A DNA stretch of 64,000 nt from Alphaproteobacteria bacterium (GCA_022425485.1 JAKMFL010000060.1:83349-147348), one strand, 5' to 3'. Positions 44,544 through 53,968 are shown, counted from the first letter of the stretch. Made by a program: numbers and translations. Notes: generated by a model not told the origin, from the sequence alone.

Positions 44544-47051
44544 TTAGCGTGACCACCAGCCGCCCTTTTTGGTCTTTGGAACATCACTTTCATCAATATT
44601 GACGACTTTGATTTCAACCGAGCTTGCGGGCGCACGCTCAGCACCACTATCTTTATCAGAATTGGCGCCACTATCTGCTGCTGGGGCGGTTTTTGCCTTT
44701 GCAGCTTTTGCGCCTTTCTTTGGTGCTTTAGCCTTTGACTTTGGCGTTTTAGGCGTTTTAGTCTTAGCAGAGGCTGTATCCCCCTCATCAGAGGTGGCAG
44801 CTTTCTTTGTTTTCGCCTTTGCCGCCTTTTTAGCAGGTTTTTTAGCGGCCTTCTTGCTAGCTTTCTGCGCCTTTGGCGCGGCATTTTCACCGCTATCGGC
44901 AGTCCCAGTATTTTGTGAACCAGTATTTTGTGCACCAGTATTTTGTTCACTAGTGGCGGCTGCTGCACCATCATTACTCTTTGAGGTGTTGTTTTGCTCT
45001 GCAACCTGTTCTGTATGCGCAGCTGCCTCATTATCACCAGACGGGCGACGACGCCTGCGGGAACGGCGCGGTTTCTTCGGTTCTGTGTTTGGGTTTTCCT
45101 CAGCGGCGTCTGGCGTGGGTGCAGCCTCGCCTTCATTTGGATTGCCAGTTTCAACAGCTACCTGATTTTCATTGGTGATGTTCTCGTCCTCACCGCCGCG
45201 TCTCTTCCGCCTGCGCCCACCGCGTTTACCTCGGCGGCGACGTTTTGGCTGATCCTCATCCCCGTCCTCATCCACAGGTGGCCCGTTTCGTTCTTGGTTT
45301 CGTTCTTGGTTTTGATTTTGAGTGCGCTCTTGCTGATCACCGCGCCTATCACCACGCCGACCATTGCGCTGGTCACCACGTCGTTCATTTCGCCGATCAT
45401 CTCGCTGATTATCTCGCCGGTCATCTCTTTGGCCTTCAAACCTGTGATCAGCAGGCAACAGGCTAGCATCAGCTTCGATTAAGATAGAAATACCAAACTG
45501 GCTTTCGAGCTGGGCAAGCGAGGCGCGTTTTTGGTTCAAAATATATAACGCAACCTCACCATTCACAAAGATAGTGATATCCTTATCTGGTACCCGCTGT
45601 GCTTCTTCTTCAACAATACGCAGAATGTGCAAGGCTGAGGAATTAACCGAACGTACGCGGCCAGTGCCCAAGCAATGTGGGCAGGACTGGGATACTGATT
45701 CCACCAAAGAAGGACGCAGACGTTGCCGCGACATTTCTAGCAACCCAAAATGGGAAATAGAGCCAACCTGAATGCGGGCACGGTCATGGCGTAAAGCGTC
45801 TTTCAGGCGGCGTTCTACCGCATTTTGATTGCGATTTTCATCCATATCGATGAAATCAATAACAATCAGACCAGATAGATCCCGTAGCTTTAATTGCCGG
45901 CCAACTTCTTCTGCGGCTTCGAGGTTTGTTTTCAAGGCCGTTTCTTCGATATTGCGCTCGCGCGTGGCTTTGCCAGAGTTCACATCAATAGCGACCAGCG
46001 CTTCGGTCTGATTCAAAACAAGATAGCCACCAGATTTTAGCGTCACTTCATTCTGATGGATGGTATCTAACTGTGGCTCCACATTATTATGCTGGAACAA
46101 ATGGGTTTGATCCTCATATTTCACCACCCGCTTTGCGTGGCTTGGGATAAGCATCTTCATCTGTGCTTTTGCCGTTTTATAGGCTTCCTCACCCTCCACC
46201 AGCACCTCTTCGACATCGTTGGTGTAAATATCGCGAATGGCACGTTTTACTAGCGAGCCTTCCTCATGGATAAGGGCGGGTGCTTCTGATTGCAGGGTAT
46301 TGGTTCTAATTTCATCCCATAATTTAGATAAATACGCGTAATCACGTTTAATTTCTGTTTTGGTGCGTTTTGCCCCTGCGGTTCGAACAATAACCGCCAT
46401 TCCATCAGCAACATCTAGGTCACTTACAATCGTCTTTAGCCGCTTGCGATCTGCTACATTGGTGATTTTCCGTGATACCCCGCCAGAACGGCTGCTATTA
46501 GGCATCAGCACGCAATAGCGCCCTGCCAGAGAAAGATAGGTCGTTAGCGCTGCCCCTTTATTGCCGCGCTCTTCTTTGACAACCTGCACAAGCAGGATTT
46601 GTTTGCGAGAGATAACTTCTTGAATTTTATAACGGTGCAGGACAGCGGCGCTTGGCTTTGGGCTGTCATTATCTTCGTCTTCCCCGCCCAAGGTTTCTGG
46701 GGCAGCATTGCTAGCCTCAGAGGCGCTATCCTCAATGGCTTCATCGCCATTTTCTTCATCAGCGACCTGCTTGGTTTCTTCAACCAGCGCTTCTCTATCT
46801 TCAATTGGGATGCGGTAATAATCTGGATGAATTTCGCTAAAAGCTAGGAAGCCCTGCCGATTGCCGCCATATTCAACAAATGCGGCCTGCAAGGATGGCT
46901 CAACCCGAGTTACGCGGGCAAGATAGACATTTCCTTTGAGTTGCTTAAAGCTGGTATTCTCGTAATCGAACTCTTCGATTTTGTTGCCATTCAGCAACAC
47001 AACCCGTGTTTCTTCGGGCTGATGTGCATCTATCAGTAATTTCTTGTTCAT
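44544..47051 (-). CDS. rne: Ribonuclease E
   Basis: An 835-residue endoribonuclease and degradosome scaffold. The N-terminal catalytic half starts MNKKLLIDAHQPEETRVVLL, has an S1 domain (about 35-175) split by an acidic insertion, ALVAIDVNSGKATRERNIEETALKTN, LIVIDFIDMDENRN, and the Zn-link CPHCLGTG near residue 460. The C-terminal ~285 residues are disordered: Arg/Asp/Gln repeats, RRRRGKRGG blocks, then Lys/Ala-rich sequence, ending GGWWSR. In Caulobacter a terminal GWW motif binds PNPase. The 5' leader contains strong hairpins that could serve autoregulation. Confidence 0.96.
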   Translation of the reverse strand: MNKKLLIDAHQPEETRVVLLNGNKIEEFDYENTSFKQLKGNVYLARVTRVEPSLQAAFVEYGGNRQGFLAFSEIHPDYYRIPIEDREALVEETKQVADEENGDEAIEDSASEASNAAPETLGGEDEDNDSPKPSAAVLHRYKIQEVISRKQILLVQVVKEERGNKGAALTTYLSLAGRYCVLMPNSSRSGGVSRKITNVADRKRLKTIVSDLDVADGMAVIVRTAGAKRTKTEIKRDYAYLSKLWDEIRTNTLQSEAPALIHEEGSLVKRAIRDIYTNDVEEVLVEGEEAYKTAKAQMKMLIPSHAKRVVKYEDQTHLFQHNNVEPQLDTIHQNEVTLKSGGYLVLNQTEALVAIDVNSGKATRERNIEETALKTNLEAAEEVGRQLKLRDLSGLIVIDFIDMDENRNQNAVERRLKDALRHDRARIQVGSISHFGLLEMSRQRLRPSLVESVSQSCPHCLGTGRVRSVNSSALHILRIVEEEAQRVPDKDITIFVNGEVALYILNQKRASLAQLESQFGISILIEADASLLPADHRFEGQRDDRRDNQRDDRRNERRGDQRNGRRGDRRGDQQERTQNQNQERNQERNGPPVDEDGDEDQPKRRRRGKRGGRRRKRRGGEDENITNENQVAVETGNPNEGEAAPTPDAAEENPNTEPKKPRRSRRRRRPSGDNEAAAHTEQVAEQNNTSKSNDGAAAATSEQNTGAQNTGSQNTGTADSGENAAPKAQKASKKAAKKPAKKAAKAKTKKAATSDEGDTASAKTKTPKTPKSKAKAPKKGAKAAKAKTAPAADSGANSDKDSGAERAPASSVEIKVVNIDESDVPKTKKGGWWSR
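44905..44949 (-). repeat. 3 x 15-bp tandem repeat in the rne C-terminal region
   Basis: Copies at 44905-44919, 44920-44934 and 44935-44949 share ccagtattttgt. On the minus strand they encode QNTG plus one variable residue, three times, within the disordered tail. Confidence 0.9.
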
Positions 47052-47620
47052 AAACTTGACTTTCTATGTTCTTGCGGTGCGACGCATCTACGCAAGAAAG
47101 CTGTGTTGACTGCCGCGTATGCGAGGCAGTCTTTGTGTTTGTGGCAATAGGGATACCCTCAGCGATAGGCGTTGCTAGCGCGTCTGTTGTGCTGATGATA
47201 TGTATTGATGGTGTGTCTAAATTGGAAACAAACATCATTTTTGCCATAATTCTCTCAAAATTTCTCTCAGGCATTTCGTTTTTACAGGTAGCTTAACTAT
47301 TGAAAAGCCAAACTTCTCTGTAATTTCTGCCCGTTTGAGCGTCATTTCTACCAGGCTCTTGGTTAAGATGCCTCAGTGATTTTCGGCAGTTTTGCGCGAC
47401 TACTGAAGGCGGCTAAGAGCCCGAGTTCAAAATCCTGACTTCACTATACAGCAAAAACGCGCTTTTCAAAATCATTTCATAATCTTGTCTATTTTTCTTT
47501 GCTAATTCGGGCTGGTCAGGTTGGCATGGCTGGTTTATTCTCGCAACGTCTGGAATGAAGCTGCTATAGAATAGTAAAAGCTATCTGATTGCGGCGCTGG
47601 CTTTGAAATATTTTTTAAAA
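47052..47620. promoter_or_regulatory. Divergent rne/amiC control region with two hairpins in the rne leader
   Basis: This 569-bp gap is unusually long for the window. Near rne it contains TTCTTGCG (47069-47076) / CGCAAGAA (47091-47098), a perfect 8-bp stem with a nested TGCGACGCA, and GACTGCC (47108-47114) / GGCAGTC (47125-47131), a perfect 7-bp stem. The first lies only 18 bp upstream of the rne start codon, which itself lacks a good Shine-Dalgarno. The remainder up to amiC is AT-rich and shows no tRNA or conserved ORF. Confidence 0.55.
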
Positions 47621-48970
47621 ATGACTTTTAGTATTATCACGCAATATCTGCTGAAAATTGGCTGTAAAATAGGGCTATGCGCACGCGTTTCTGTGTGTTT
47701 GATAGCACTTTTTACAAGCGCTTTATCTAGCGTAACAGCGTCTGCGCAGAACAGCCTGACCGCCATGCGTCTTGGTAATGTGGATATAGATGGCCAGATG
47801 GCGTTGCGTTTGGTTATTGAAACCGCTGTCCCGCAGCAAGCTAAAATGCTGCTTTTGTCTGATCCGTGGCGTTTGGTTTTGGATTATGACAATATGGAAT
47901 GGGCGGTTGCTGGTTTGCCTAGCTCAGGCCAGCTTTCCTTATTACCAGCTATAGGGTACCGCTTTGGTCATCCCAAGCCGGGCTCTGGTCGTCTGGTGAT
48001 AGAGTTTGTCCGCCCCGCATCGCCAGAACGTGCTTTTACCCTGCCGCCAAAGAATAAGGGGCATCGTCTGGTTATTGACCTGATGGATAGGGGCGAGATT
48101 TCTTTCAAACTTGCGCAAAAAGCCCTAGCAAATGGCGCGTTTCAAGCAACCTCTGGCAGCACCATACAGAACAGCGTACCGGTGGTAGTGCCCGCCCCTG
48201 CCAAACCGGCATCTGCAGGCACAGAAACAAAAAATGCAACAATATCGGGGCGTGCCGTAACCCTAGCTGTGCCGCAGAGCCGGCCTAAAAGATGGGTAGT
48301 GGCAATTGATGCGGGGCATGGCGGCAAGGACCCGGGCGCAATCGGCAGACGCGGTACGCATGAGAAAAAAATCACGCTCGCGGCGGCCAGGCAGCTCGCC
48401 GCCCATCTAAATGCGACAGGCAAGGTTAAGGCGAGGTTGGTGCGCTCTGGTGATCGTTATTTAAAATTGCGACAGCGTATTCAGGTAGCTCGCGATATGG
48501 GTGCGGATGCCTTTATCTCGTTACATGCAGACTCAGCGCAGCGTTCATCAGCACGCGGCATTTCGGTGTTTTCTCTCTCCGACAAGGCATCAGATAAGGA
48601 AGCTGCCTATCTGGCCGCACGGGAGAATAAAGCCGATCTTATCGGTGGGCCTGATTTAGGCGCAGAAGATCCGCTGGCCGCAAATGCTTTGCTGGGGATG
48701 TTTCAGCGGGAAACGATGAATGAATCTGCGCATCTTGCACGTGCCATTTTGAATGAGATAAAAGGCTTTCCGGGCGGGGATAAGCGCGGACATCGGTTTG
48801 CTGGATTTGCTGTGCTGAAATCGCCAGATGTGCCGTCTGTGCTGGTTGAAATGGGTTTTTTAAGTAATGTTGAGGATGAAAAAAACCTGAATTCCAGCCG
48901 TTACCGAGATAAACTAACAAAGCAAATTGCCAAGGCATTAGTGGTTTGGCTAGAGGGGTCTGGACGGTAA
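47621..48970 (+). CDS. amiC: N-acetylmuramoyl-L-alanine amidase, AmiC type
   Basis: A 449-residue periplasmic zinc amidase that cleaves septal peptidoglycan. The ATG at 47621 gives a signal peptide ending near SVTASAQ; an upstream TTG is rejected. An AMIN domain (about 45-140: LRLVIETAVPQQAKMLLLSDPWRLVLDY) directs it to the septum. The Amidase_3 domain (about 220-445) has AIDAGHGGKDPGAIG, a Glu in GTHEKKITL, SLHADSA and the catalytic Glu in VLVEMGFLSN. It lies 42 bp upstream of the PBP1a gene, a natural cell-wall pair. Confidence 0.94.
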   Translation: MTFSIITQYLLKIGCKIGLCARVSVCLIALFTSALSSVTASAQNSLTAMRLGNVDIDGQMALRLVIETAVPQQAKMLLLSDPWRLVLDYDNMEWAVAGLPSSGQLSLLPAIGYRFGHPKPGSGRLVIEFVRPASPERAFTLPPKNKGHRLVIDLMDRGEISFKLAQKALANGAFQATSGSTIQNSVPVVVPAPAKPASAGTETKNATISGRAVTLAVPQSRPKRWVVAIDAGHGGKDPGAIGRRGTHEKKITLAAARQLAAHLNATGKVKARLVRSGDRYLKLRQRIQVARDMGADAFISLHADSAQRSSARGISVFSLSDKASDKEAAYLAARENKADLIGGPDLGAEDPLAANALLGMFQRETMNESAHLARAILNEIKGFPGGDKRGHRFAGFAVLKSPDVPSVLVEMGFLSNVEDEKNLNSSRYRDKLTKQIAKALVVWLEGSGR

Positions 48971-49012
48971 TTGGCCATATGTCTGCCGTAATTACTGGTT
49001 AAGTGAATATTT

Positions 49013-51442
49013 ATGGTGAAAATACTTTTCAGGCTGTTTTTTGTAACTTTATTCCTTGGGCTGCTCGCCTTTACAGGTGTTTTGTGGGTATTTTGGAAGT
49101 GGGGGCAGGATTTGCCGCCTTATCACCAATTATCCCGCTATGAGCCGCCTGTAGCTAGCCGTGTGCATGCAGGTGATGGGGCGTTGCTGGCGGAATTTGC
49201 TACCCAAAAACGATTATTTGTTCCTGTAAAAGCGATGCCGCCCCAGCTAGTACATGCATTTTTATCTGCAGAGGATAAAGCTTTTTTCCAGCATCCGGGC
49301 GTTGATCCAGTTGCGCTAGCCAGAGCGGTGGTCACCAATATTGCAGCGATGGGTACGGGCAAGCGGCCAATTGGTGCCTCTACCATTACCCAGCAGGTTG
49401 CAAAAAACTTCCTGCTGACAAATGAGCTATCTTTTGACCGTAAAATAAAGGAAGCGATTTTAGCTATTCGTATGGAGCGGGCCTTTTCCAAAGAACAGAT
49501 ATTGGCGCTCTATTTGAATGAGATTTATCTAGGCTATGGAAGCTATGGTGTCGCGGCGGCGGCGTTAAATTACTTTGATAAGGCGCTGGATAAGCTGGAT
49601 TTGCATGAGGTGGCTTATTTGGCCGCACTGCCAAAAGCCCCCTCGAACTATCATCCGCAACGCCGGACAAAAGCGGCAATTGGGCGCCGGAATTGGGTGC
49701 TAAAACAGATGCAGGAAAATGGCTATATCACAGCTTCAGCCGCAGCAGATGCCCAAGCGCGGCCCTTAGGTATACGCCCGCCTTCTGGATTTGATGAGAC
49801 CAGCGCACCTTATTTTACCGAAGAGATACGCAGGCTACTGGTAAAAGATTTTGGCTCTGATACCTTATATGAGGGCGGTTTGTCCGTGCGCTCCACCCTT
49901 GACCCCTCGCTTCAGCAAAAAGCGGAGCGTGCCTTGCGAGAAGGGCTGGAGGCTCTCGATAGGCGGCAAGGTTGGCGCGGGCCATTGGGGCGCATTGACC
50001 AAGCCGCAGATATTGATGTCCAGCTTGCAGAATATACCAAAACCCTTCCAGATTTGCGATATGCCGCGCTGGTGACCGCCGTTGAAACGACAAAGGCGCA
50101 GATTTATGTAAATGGCCAGACGGCCACTATTCCTTTTGCGTTGGCAAAATGGGCCTATCCGCCGCGCGATAAAGATGGGGTTCGCCCACAGCCTATAACC
50201 GCGCTTACACAAGCGCTTGATGTGGATGATATTGTTATTGTTCAGCCGCCATCTGAGGCAAAAGATCTGCTTAGCGAAGATTACCAGCCGCAAGCAAGTG
50301 ATTTCGCGCTTGGCCAGCGCCCAGATGTTAATGGCGCTATTGTGGTTCTTGACCCCCATACAGGGCGGATGCTGGCGCTGGTAGGCGGGTATGATTACCG
50401 CACTTCTGAATTTAATCGGGCGACACAAGCCCGTCGTCAACCCGGCTCTGCTTTCAAGCCCTTTGTTTATCTGGCCGCGCTGGATAAGGGCTATTCGCCA
50501 ACTACACAAATCCTTGACGCGCCCCTTGCCCTTGATCAAGGCCAAGGCAAACCAAAATGGAAACCAGCTAACTATACGCGGAAATTTTATGGCCCATCTA
50601 TTATGCGGGTGGGCATCGAGAAATCGCGTAATTTGATGACCGCGAGATTGGCGATGGCTATCGGTATGCCAGCGGTTCAAGATTATGCCGCTAAATTTGG
50701 TATTGATGCAGATTTGCCCCCTTTCCTGTCTATGTCACTGGGGGCAGGGGAGACAACTTTGCTTAGGCTGACGGCTGCTTATGGCCAGCTTGTAAATGGC
50801 GGGCGAAAGATTGATGTCAGCTTGATAGATCGTATTCAAGACCGATATGGCCGCACCATATTACGCCATGATAAGCGTGAGTGCACCGCTTGTGTCACAG
50901 ACGAGGGTTGGCAAGCACAGCCTATTCCAGAGCTAGCAGAAACCCGCGAGCAATTAACCGACCCTGCCTCTGCCTATCAGATGGTATCCATGCTAGAGGG
51001 GGTTATTAGCCGCGGCACAGGCCGGCGCATTGCCGATAGCGGGTTAGTACTAGCTGGAAAGACAGGCACCACAAATGATAATACTAATGCTTGGTTTATC
51101 GGCTTTTCGCCTGATTTGGTGGCAGGTGTATATGTTGGCTATGACGTGCCGCGCGCTTTGGGCAAGATAGAAGGCGGCTCTACGGCGGCGCTGCCTATTT
51201 TCAAAGATTTTATGATGGATGCCTTGGTAGATGCGCCGGCTATCCCCTTTCGGCGTCCGGGCGGGATTTCGCTGGTGCCTGTTCATGCCGAAACAGGTGA
51301 GCGGGTGCGCCATGATGATAAGATGGCCGTCTTGGAAGTGTTCAAGCCCGGCCAGCGCCCCAAGTCAGGTATCTTGATTGACTTGCCTGATGACGGGGCA
51401 GGTTCATCTGCTTCTGCAGTTGACGCACCGGCCTTGTATTGA
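49013..51442 (+). CDS. mrcA: Penicillin-binding protein 1A, bifunctional class A
   Basis: An 809-residue inner-membrane protein that polymerises and crosslinks peptidoglycan. An N-terminal membrane anchor (LFFVTLFLGLLAFTGVLWVF) precedes the GT51 transglycosylase with SAEDKAFFQHPGVD and GASTITQQVAKNF, an OB-type PBP1A insertion, and the transpeptidase with SAFK (SxxK, near residue 478), SRN and AGKTGTTNDNTNAWF (near 682). The C terminus is a short Gly/Ser/Asp-rich tail. The upstream neighbour is amiC. Confidence 0.96.
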   Translation: MVKILFRLFFVTLFLGLLAFTGVLWVFWKWGQDLPPYHQLSRYEPPVASRVHAGDGALLAEFATQKRLFVPVKAMPPQLVHAFLSAEDKAFFQHPGVDPVALARAVVTNIAAMGTGKRPIGASTITQQVAKNFLLTNELSFDRKIKEAILAIRMERAFSKEQILALYLNEIYLGYGSYGVAAAALNYFDKALDKLDLHEVAYLAALPKAPSNYHPQRRTKAAIGRRNWVLKQMQENGYITASAAADAQARPLGIRPPSGFDETSAPYFTEEIRRLLVKDFGSDTLYEGGLSVRSTLDPSLQQKAERALREGLEALDRRQGWRGPLGRIDQAADIDVQLAEYTKTLPDLRYAALVTAVETTKAQIYVNGQTATIPFALAKWAYPPRDKDGVRPQPITALTQALDVDDIVIVQPPSEAKDLLSEDYQPQASDFALGQRPDVNGAIVVLDPHTGRMLALVGGYDYRTSEFNRATQARRQPGSAFKPFVYLAALDKGYSPTTQILDAPLALDQGQGKPKWKPANYTRKFYGPSIMRVGIEKSRNLMTARLAMAIGMPAVQDYAAKFGIDADLPPFLSMSLGAGETTLLRLTAAYGQLVNGGRKIDVSLIDRIQDRYGRTILRHDKRECTACVTDEGWQAQPIPELAETREQLTDPASAYQMVSMLEGVISRGTGRRIADSGLVLAGKTGTTNDNTNAWFIGFSPDLVAGVYVGYDVPRALGKIEGGSTAALPIFKDFMMDALVDAPAIPFRRPGGISLVPVHAETGERVRHDDKMAVLEVFKPGQRPKSGILIDLPDDGAGSSASAVDAPALY

Positions 51443-51519
51443 TAACTCCATGTCATTGCGTATTCTATCAAGGCAGGAATGCGCCCCTTCATTGATGTTG
51501 TTTAGCCAAGGTTTTAAAG

Positions 51520-52629
51520 ATGCAAACCGAATCGCAGCCCGATATTGACACCATTCAATCTGCAATAGAATTGCTGCGCCGGCATATTAACTGGGAAGAG
51601 GCGTTAACGCGTCAAAGTGCATTAGAAGGACAGATTGCCCAAGCAGATTTCTGGGATGATCAGGCGCAAGCACAAAAAATTATGCGGGAGAAAAATCATC
51701 TAGACCAGCAGATTGATGGCATAAGAGTGCTGGAAACAGGGCTTTTGGAACATACCGAGTTAATGGAGCTTGCCGAGGAAGAGGGCGATGCTGAAATGAT
51801 TGCAGAAGCGGTATCAGCTTTGCAAAACCTTGCCCAAATTGCCGGCAAGAAACAGTTGGAGTCACTGCTCTCTGGGGAAGCAGATGGTAATAATTGCTTT
51901 ATCGAAATTCATCCCGGGGCTGGCGGCACAGAGGCGCAGGATTGGGCAGCGATGTTATTGCGCATGTATTCCAGATGGGCAGAAGCACGAGGCTTCAAGC
52001 TAGAAACTATCGAGGAAAGTGATGGGGAAGAGGCCGGCATCAAATCTGCTACTTTGCGGGTGATGGGTGTTAACGCCTATGGCTGGATGAAAACAGAATC
52101 TGGAGTGCATCGTTTGGTGCGGATATCGCCTTATGACAGCTCGGCGCGTCGCCATACCAGCTTTGCCTCTGTTTGGATTTATCCAGAGGTTGATGAAAAT
52201 ATCGATATCACTATTGAAGAGAAAGATTTGCGCATTGATACCTACCGCGCATCTGGTGCAGGTGGGCAGCATGTGAATACCACTGACTCAGCTATCCGCA
52301 TCACCCATGTTCCTACTAATATCGTTGTGCAGTGCCAGTCAGATAGAAGCCAGCATCGCAACCGCGCAACGGCCATGAATATGCTGAAAGCGCGTTTGTA
52401 TGAGCAGGAATTACAAAAGCGTGAGGAAGCAGCAACCGAAGGGAATGCTAGCAAATCTGAAATTGGCTGGGGATCGCAAATCCGCTCTTACGTCTTGCAC
52501 CCCTATCAGATGGTCAAGGACTTACGCACCAATGTAGAAACAGGCAATTCGCAAGCGGTTTTAGATGGCGAGTTAGATGCGTTTGTCGAAGCAAGCCTTG
52601 CCGCGCGGGTTGGGTCTACACGCAGCTAA
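51520..52629 (+). CDS. prfB: Peptide chain release factor 2
   Basis: A 369-residue class I release factor for UGA and UAA. The peptidyl-hydrolysis motif GGQ is in ASGAGGQHVNTTDSAIRI, and the stop-recognition tripeptide region reads VRISPYDSSARRHTSFAS, with SPY where E. coli RF2 has SPF. The frame is continuous from the ATG, with no in-frame UGA near codon 25, so the autoregulatory +1 frameshift of E. coli prfB is absent. It ends 32 bp before the convergent DUF455 gene. Confidence 0.97.
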   Translation: MQTESQPDIDTIQSAIELLRRHINWEEALTRQSALEGQIAQADFWDDQAQAQKIMREKNHLDQQIDGIRVLETGLLEHTELMELAEEEGDAEMIAEAVSALQNLAQIAGKKQLESLLSGEADGNNCFIEIHPGAGGTEAQDWAAMLLRMYSRWAEARGFKLETIEESDGEEAGIKSATLRVMGVNAYGWMKTESGVHRLVRISPYDSSARRHTSFASVWIYPEVDENIDITIEEKDLRIDTYRASGAGGQHVNTTDSAIRITHVPTNIVVQCQSDRSQHRNRATAMNMLKARLYEQELQKREEAATEGNASKSEIGWGSQIRSYVLHPYQMVKDLRTNVETGNSQAVLDGELDAFVEASLAARVGSTRS

Positions 52630-52661
52630 ACTAGTCAGTGAGTTCAGATAGCTCTGTGTCT

Positions 52662-53495
52662 CTAGGATTGCCGGTTTGCGGCCTCTTTCCTTGCTTGCTC
52701 CGCGGCCAAGGGCCCGTAAAAGGCCGATGAGAATTTAGCCGCCGTGCGCGCAGGTACATTGAAGGGCGGTTTTAACGCGCCGTTAAAATATTGCTTCACA
52801 AGGCTCTGCCAGCTGGAAATGGGATCGCGCCGCTCGCATCCGCAAACATAATCAAACCATCTCTTGCCAGTGCCCACATGACCAACCTCATCATGCATAA
52901 TAACTTCCAGAATTTCAGCAGAAGCATGGTCTTCAACTTCCCGCATCTTTGTGATCAGCTGCGGGGTGACATCAAGGCCGCGTGCCTCCAGAACAAGCGG
53001 GGCAATCGCCAGTCTGCCAGCTAGGTCAGGTGCGGTTTTAACTGCCGCCTCCCATAATCCGTCATGGGCAGGTAGCGCCCCATAATGGCTGCCAAGCTCT
53101 TTTAGGCGATGATGCAATAAGGTGAAATGCCGTCCTTCATCACTGGCAACAGACATCCAATCTCTGACAAAATCAAAGGGCAGGCGATAATCCGCATAGC
53201 GCACCGCTATATCAAGAGATAAATCTATGGCATTCAGCTCTATATGCGCGATAGCGTGAAGCAACGCGATACGCCCTGTGCTGGCCTTGGTAATACGCCG
53301 CCTTGGCACAAAGCGCGGGGCCAATAATTCGGGCTTGTCTGGCCGGCCCGGACGCAACCCAATATCGATAGGGGCGGCATGGTCGTAAGCTTGGGCGCAA
53401 AGATCTGTATATATCTCTTGGGCTAGCTGGGCCTTTTCCAACGGGTCTGGGCAGGTATAAGCTGCCAGAATAGCTGGGCTAATATCGCGCATCAT
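52662..53495 (-). CDS. DUF455 ferritin-like protein
   Basis: A 277-residue protein of the DUF455/COG2833 ferritin-like family. Likely metal ligands are in HAIAHIELNAIDLSLD, SVASDEGRHFTLL, VLEARGLDV and MHDEVGHVGTG, giving the two Glu-x-x-His-type pairs of a diiron four-helix bundle. The enzymatic role of the family is not established. Its start is 11 bp after the bcp stop on the same strand, so a redox or metal-stress connection is plausible. Confidence 0.85.
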   Translation of the reverse strand: MMRDISPAILAAYTCPDPLEKAQLAQEIYTDLCAQAYDHAAPIDIGLRPGRPDKPELLAPRFVPRRRITKASTGRIALLHAIAHIELNAIDLSLDIAVRYADYRLPFDFVRDWMSVASDEGRHFTLLHHRLKELGSHYGALPAHDGLWEAAVKTAPDLAGRLAIAPLVLEARGLDVTPQLITKMREVEDHASAEILEVIMHDEVGHVGTGKRWFDYVCGCERRDPISSWQSLVKQYFNGALKPPFNVPARTAAKFSSAFYGPLAAEQARKEAANRQS

Positions 53496-53506
53496 GTTGC
53501 CTTTTG

Positions 53507-53968
53507 CTAGCCGCCAGCCTGCACATGTTCCAGCACTTCTTCTGCATGGCCGGGCACTTTAACCTTTGGCCAGATGCGCCCCACCCGCCCATCGGCATTG
53601 ATAATAAAGGTCGCCCGCTGGATGCCCATATATTTGCGCCCATACATTGATTTTTCGACCCAAACACCAAAAGCTTCGCAAGCTTCGCCTTCTGTATCTG
53701 CGCCTAATAGGCAGGTTAGCCCATGTTTTTCTCTGAATTTAGCTTGTTTTTCAGCCTTATCTTTAGAAATGCCGATAACAATGGTATTCGCAGCTTCGAA
53801 TTCTGCTTGTAGACCAGAAAAAGCGACAGCTTCTTTGGTACAACCAGATGTATCTGCCTTTGGAAAAAAGAAGATAATCACATTTTTGCCAATATGTTCA
53901 GACAAGGTAAAATGACCCTCGTCAGTCATGATGGATATTGAAGGCGCTAATTGTCCGGTTTCAATCAT
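53507..53968 (-). CDS. bcp: Thioredoxin-dependent peroxiredoxin (BCP/PrxQ family)
   Basis: A 153-residue peroxiredoxin that reduces hydroperoxides. The peroxidatic Cys lies in PKADTSGCTKEA, matching PxxxTxxC. The resolving Cys found five residues later in E. coli BCP is replaced (CTKEAV), and other Cys residues lie near positions 86 and 97, so resolution must use one of those or an external thiol. GGAGAC provides the ribosome-binding site. It is first of a bcp-DUF455 pair. Confidence 0.93.
   Translation of the reverse strand: MIETGQLAPSISIMTDEGHFTLSEHIGKNVIIFFFPKADTSGCTKEAVAFSGLQAEFEAANTIVIGISKDKAEKQAKFREKHGLTCLLGADTEGEACEAFGVWVEKSMYGRKYMGIQRATFIINADGRVGRIWPKVKVPGHAEEVLEHVQAGG

Noticed and set aside
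44444..45154. 236-codon minus-strand frame at the 3' end of rne
   Set aside because: It runs in another frame of the low-complexity rne tail; its Lys/Arg/Gln-rich composition is a by-product of the Ala/Lys-rich codons.
44569..45165. 198-codon plus-strand frame opposite the rne tail
   Set aside because: Ala/Phe-rich antisense of Lys/Ala codons; no ribosome-binding site or known family.
46945..47274. 109-codon frame overlapping the rne start and leader
   Set aside because: Would overlap the first ~107 bp of rne in another frame, and the leader contains strong hairpins that better explain the conserved-looking structure.
47380..47450. Possible tRNA-like T-arm (gttcaaaatcct) in the rne-amiC gap
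   Set aside because: No matching acceptor, D or anticodon arms can be drawn around it.
49865..50680. 271-codon minus-strand frame inside the PBP1a gene
   Set aside because: Antisense shadow of a fully supported gene, rich in Trp/Arg/His without any recognisable domain.
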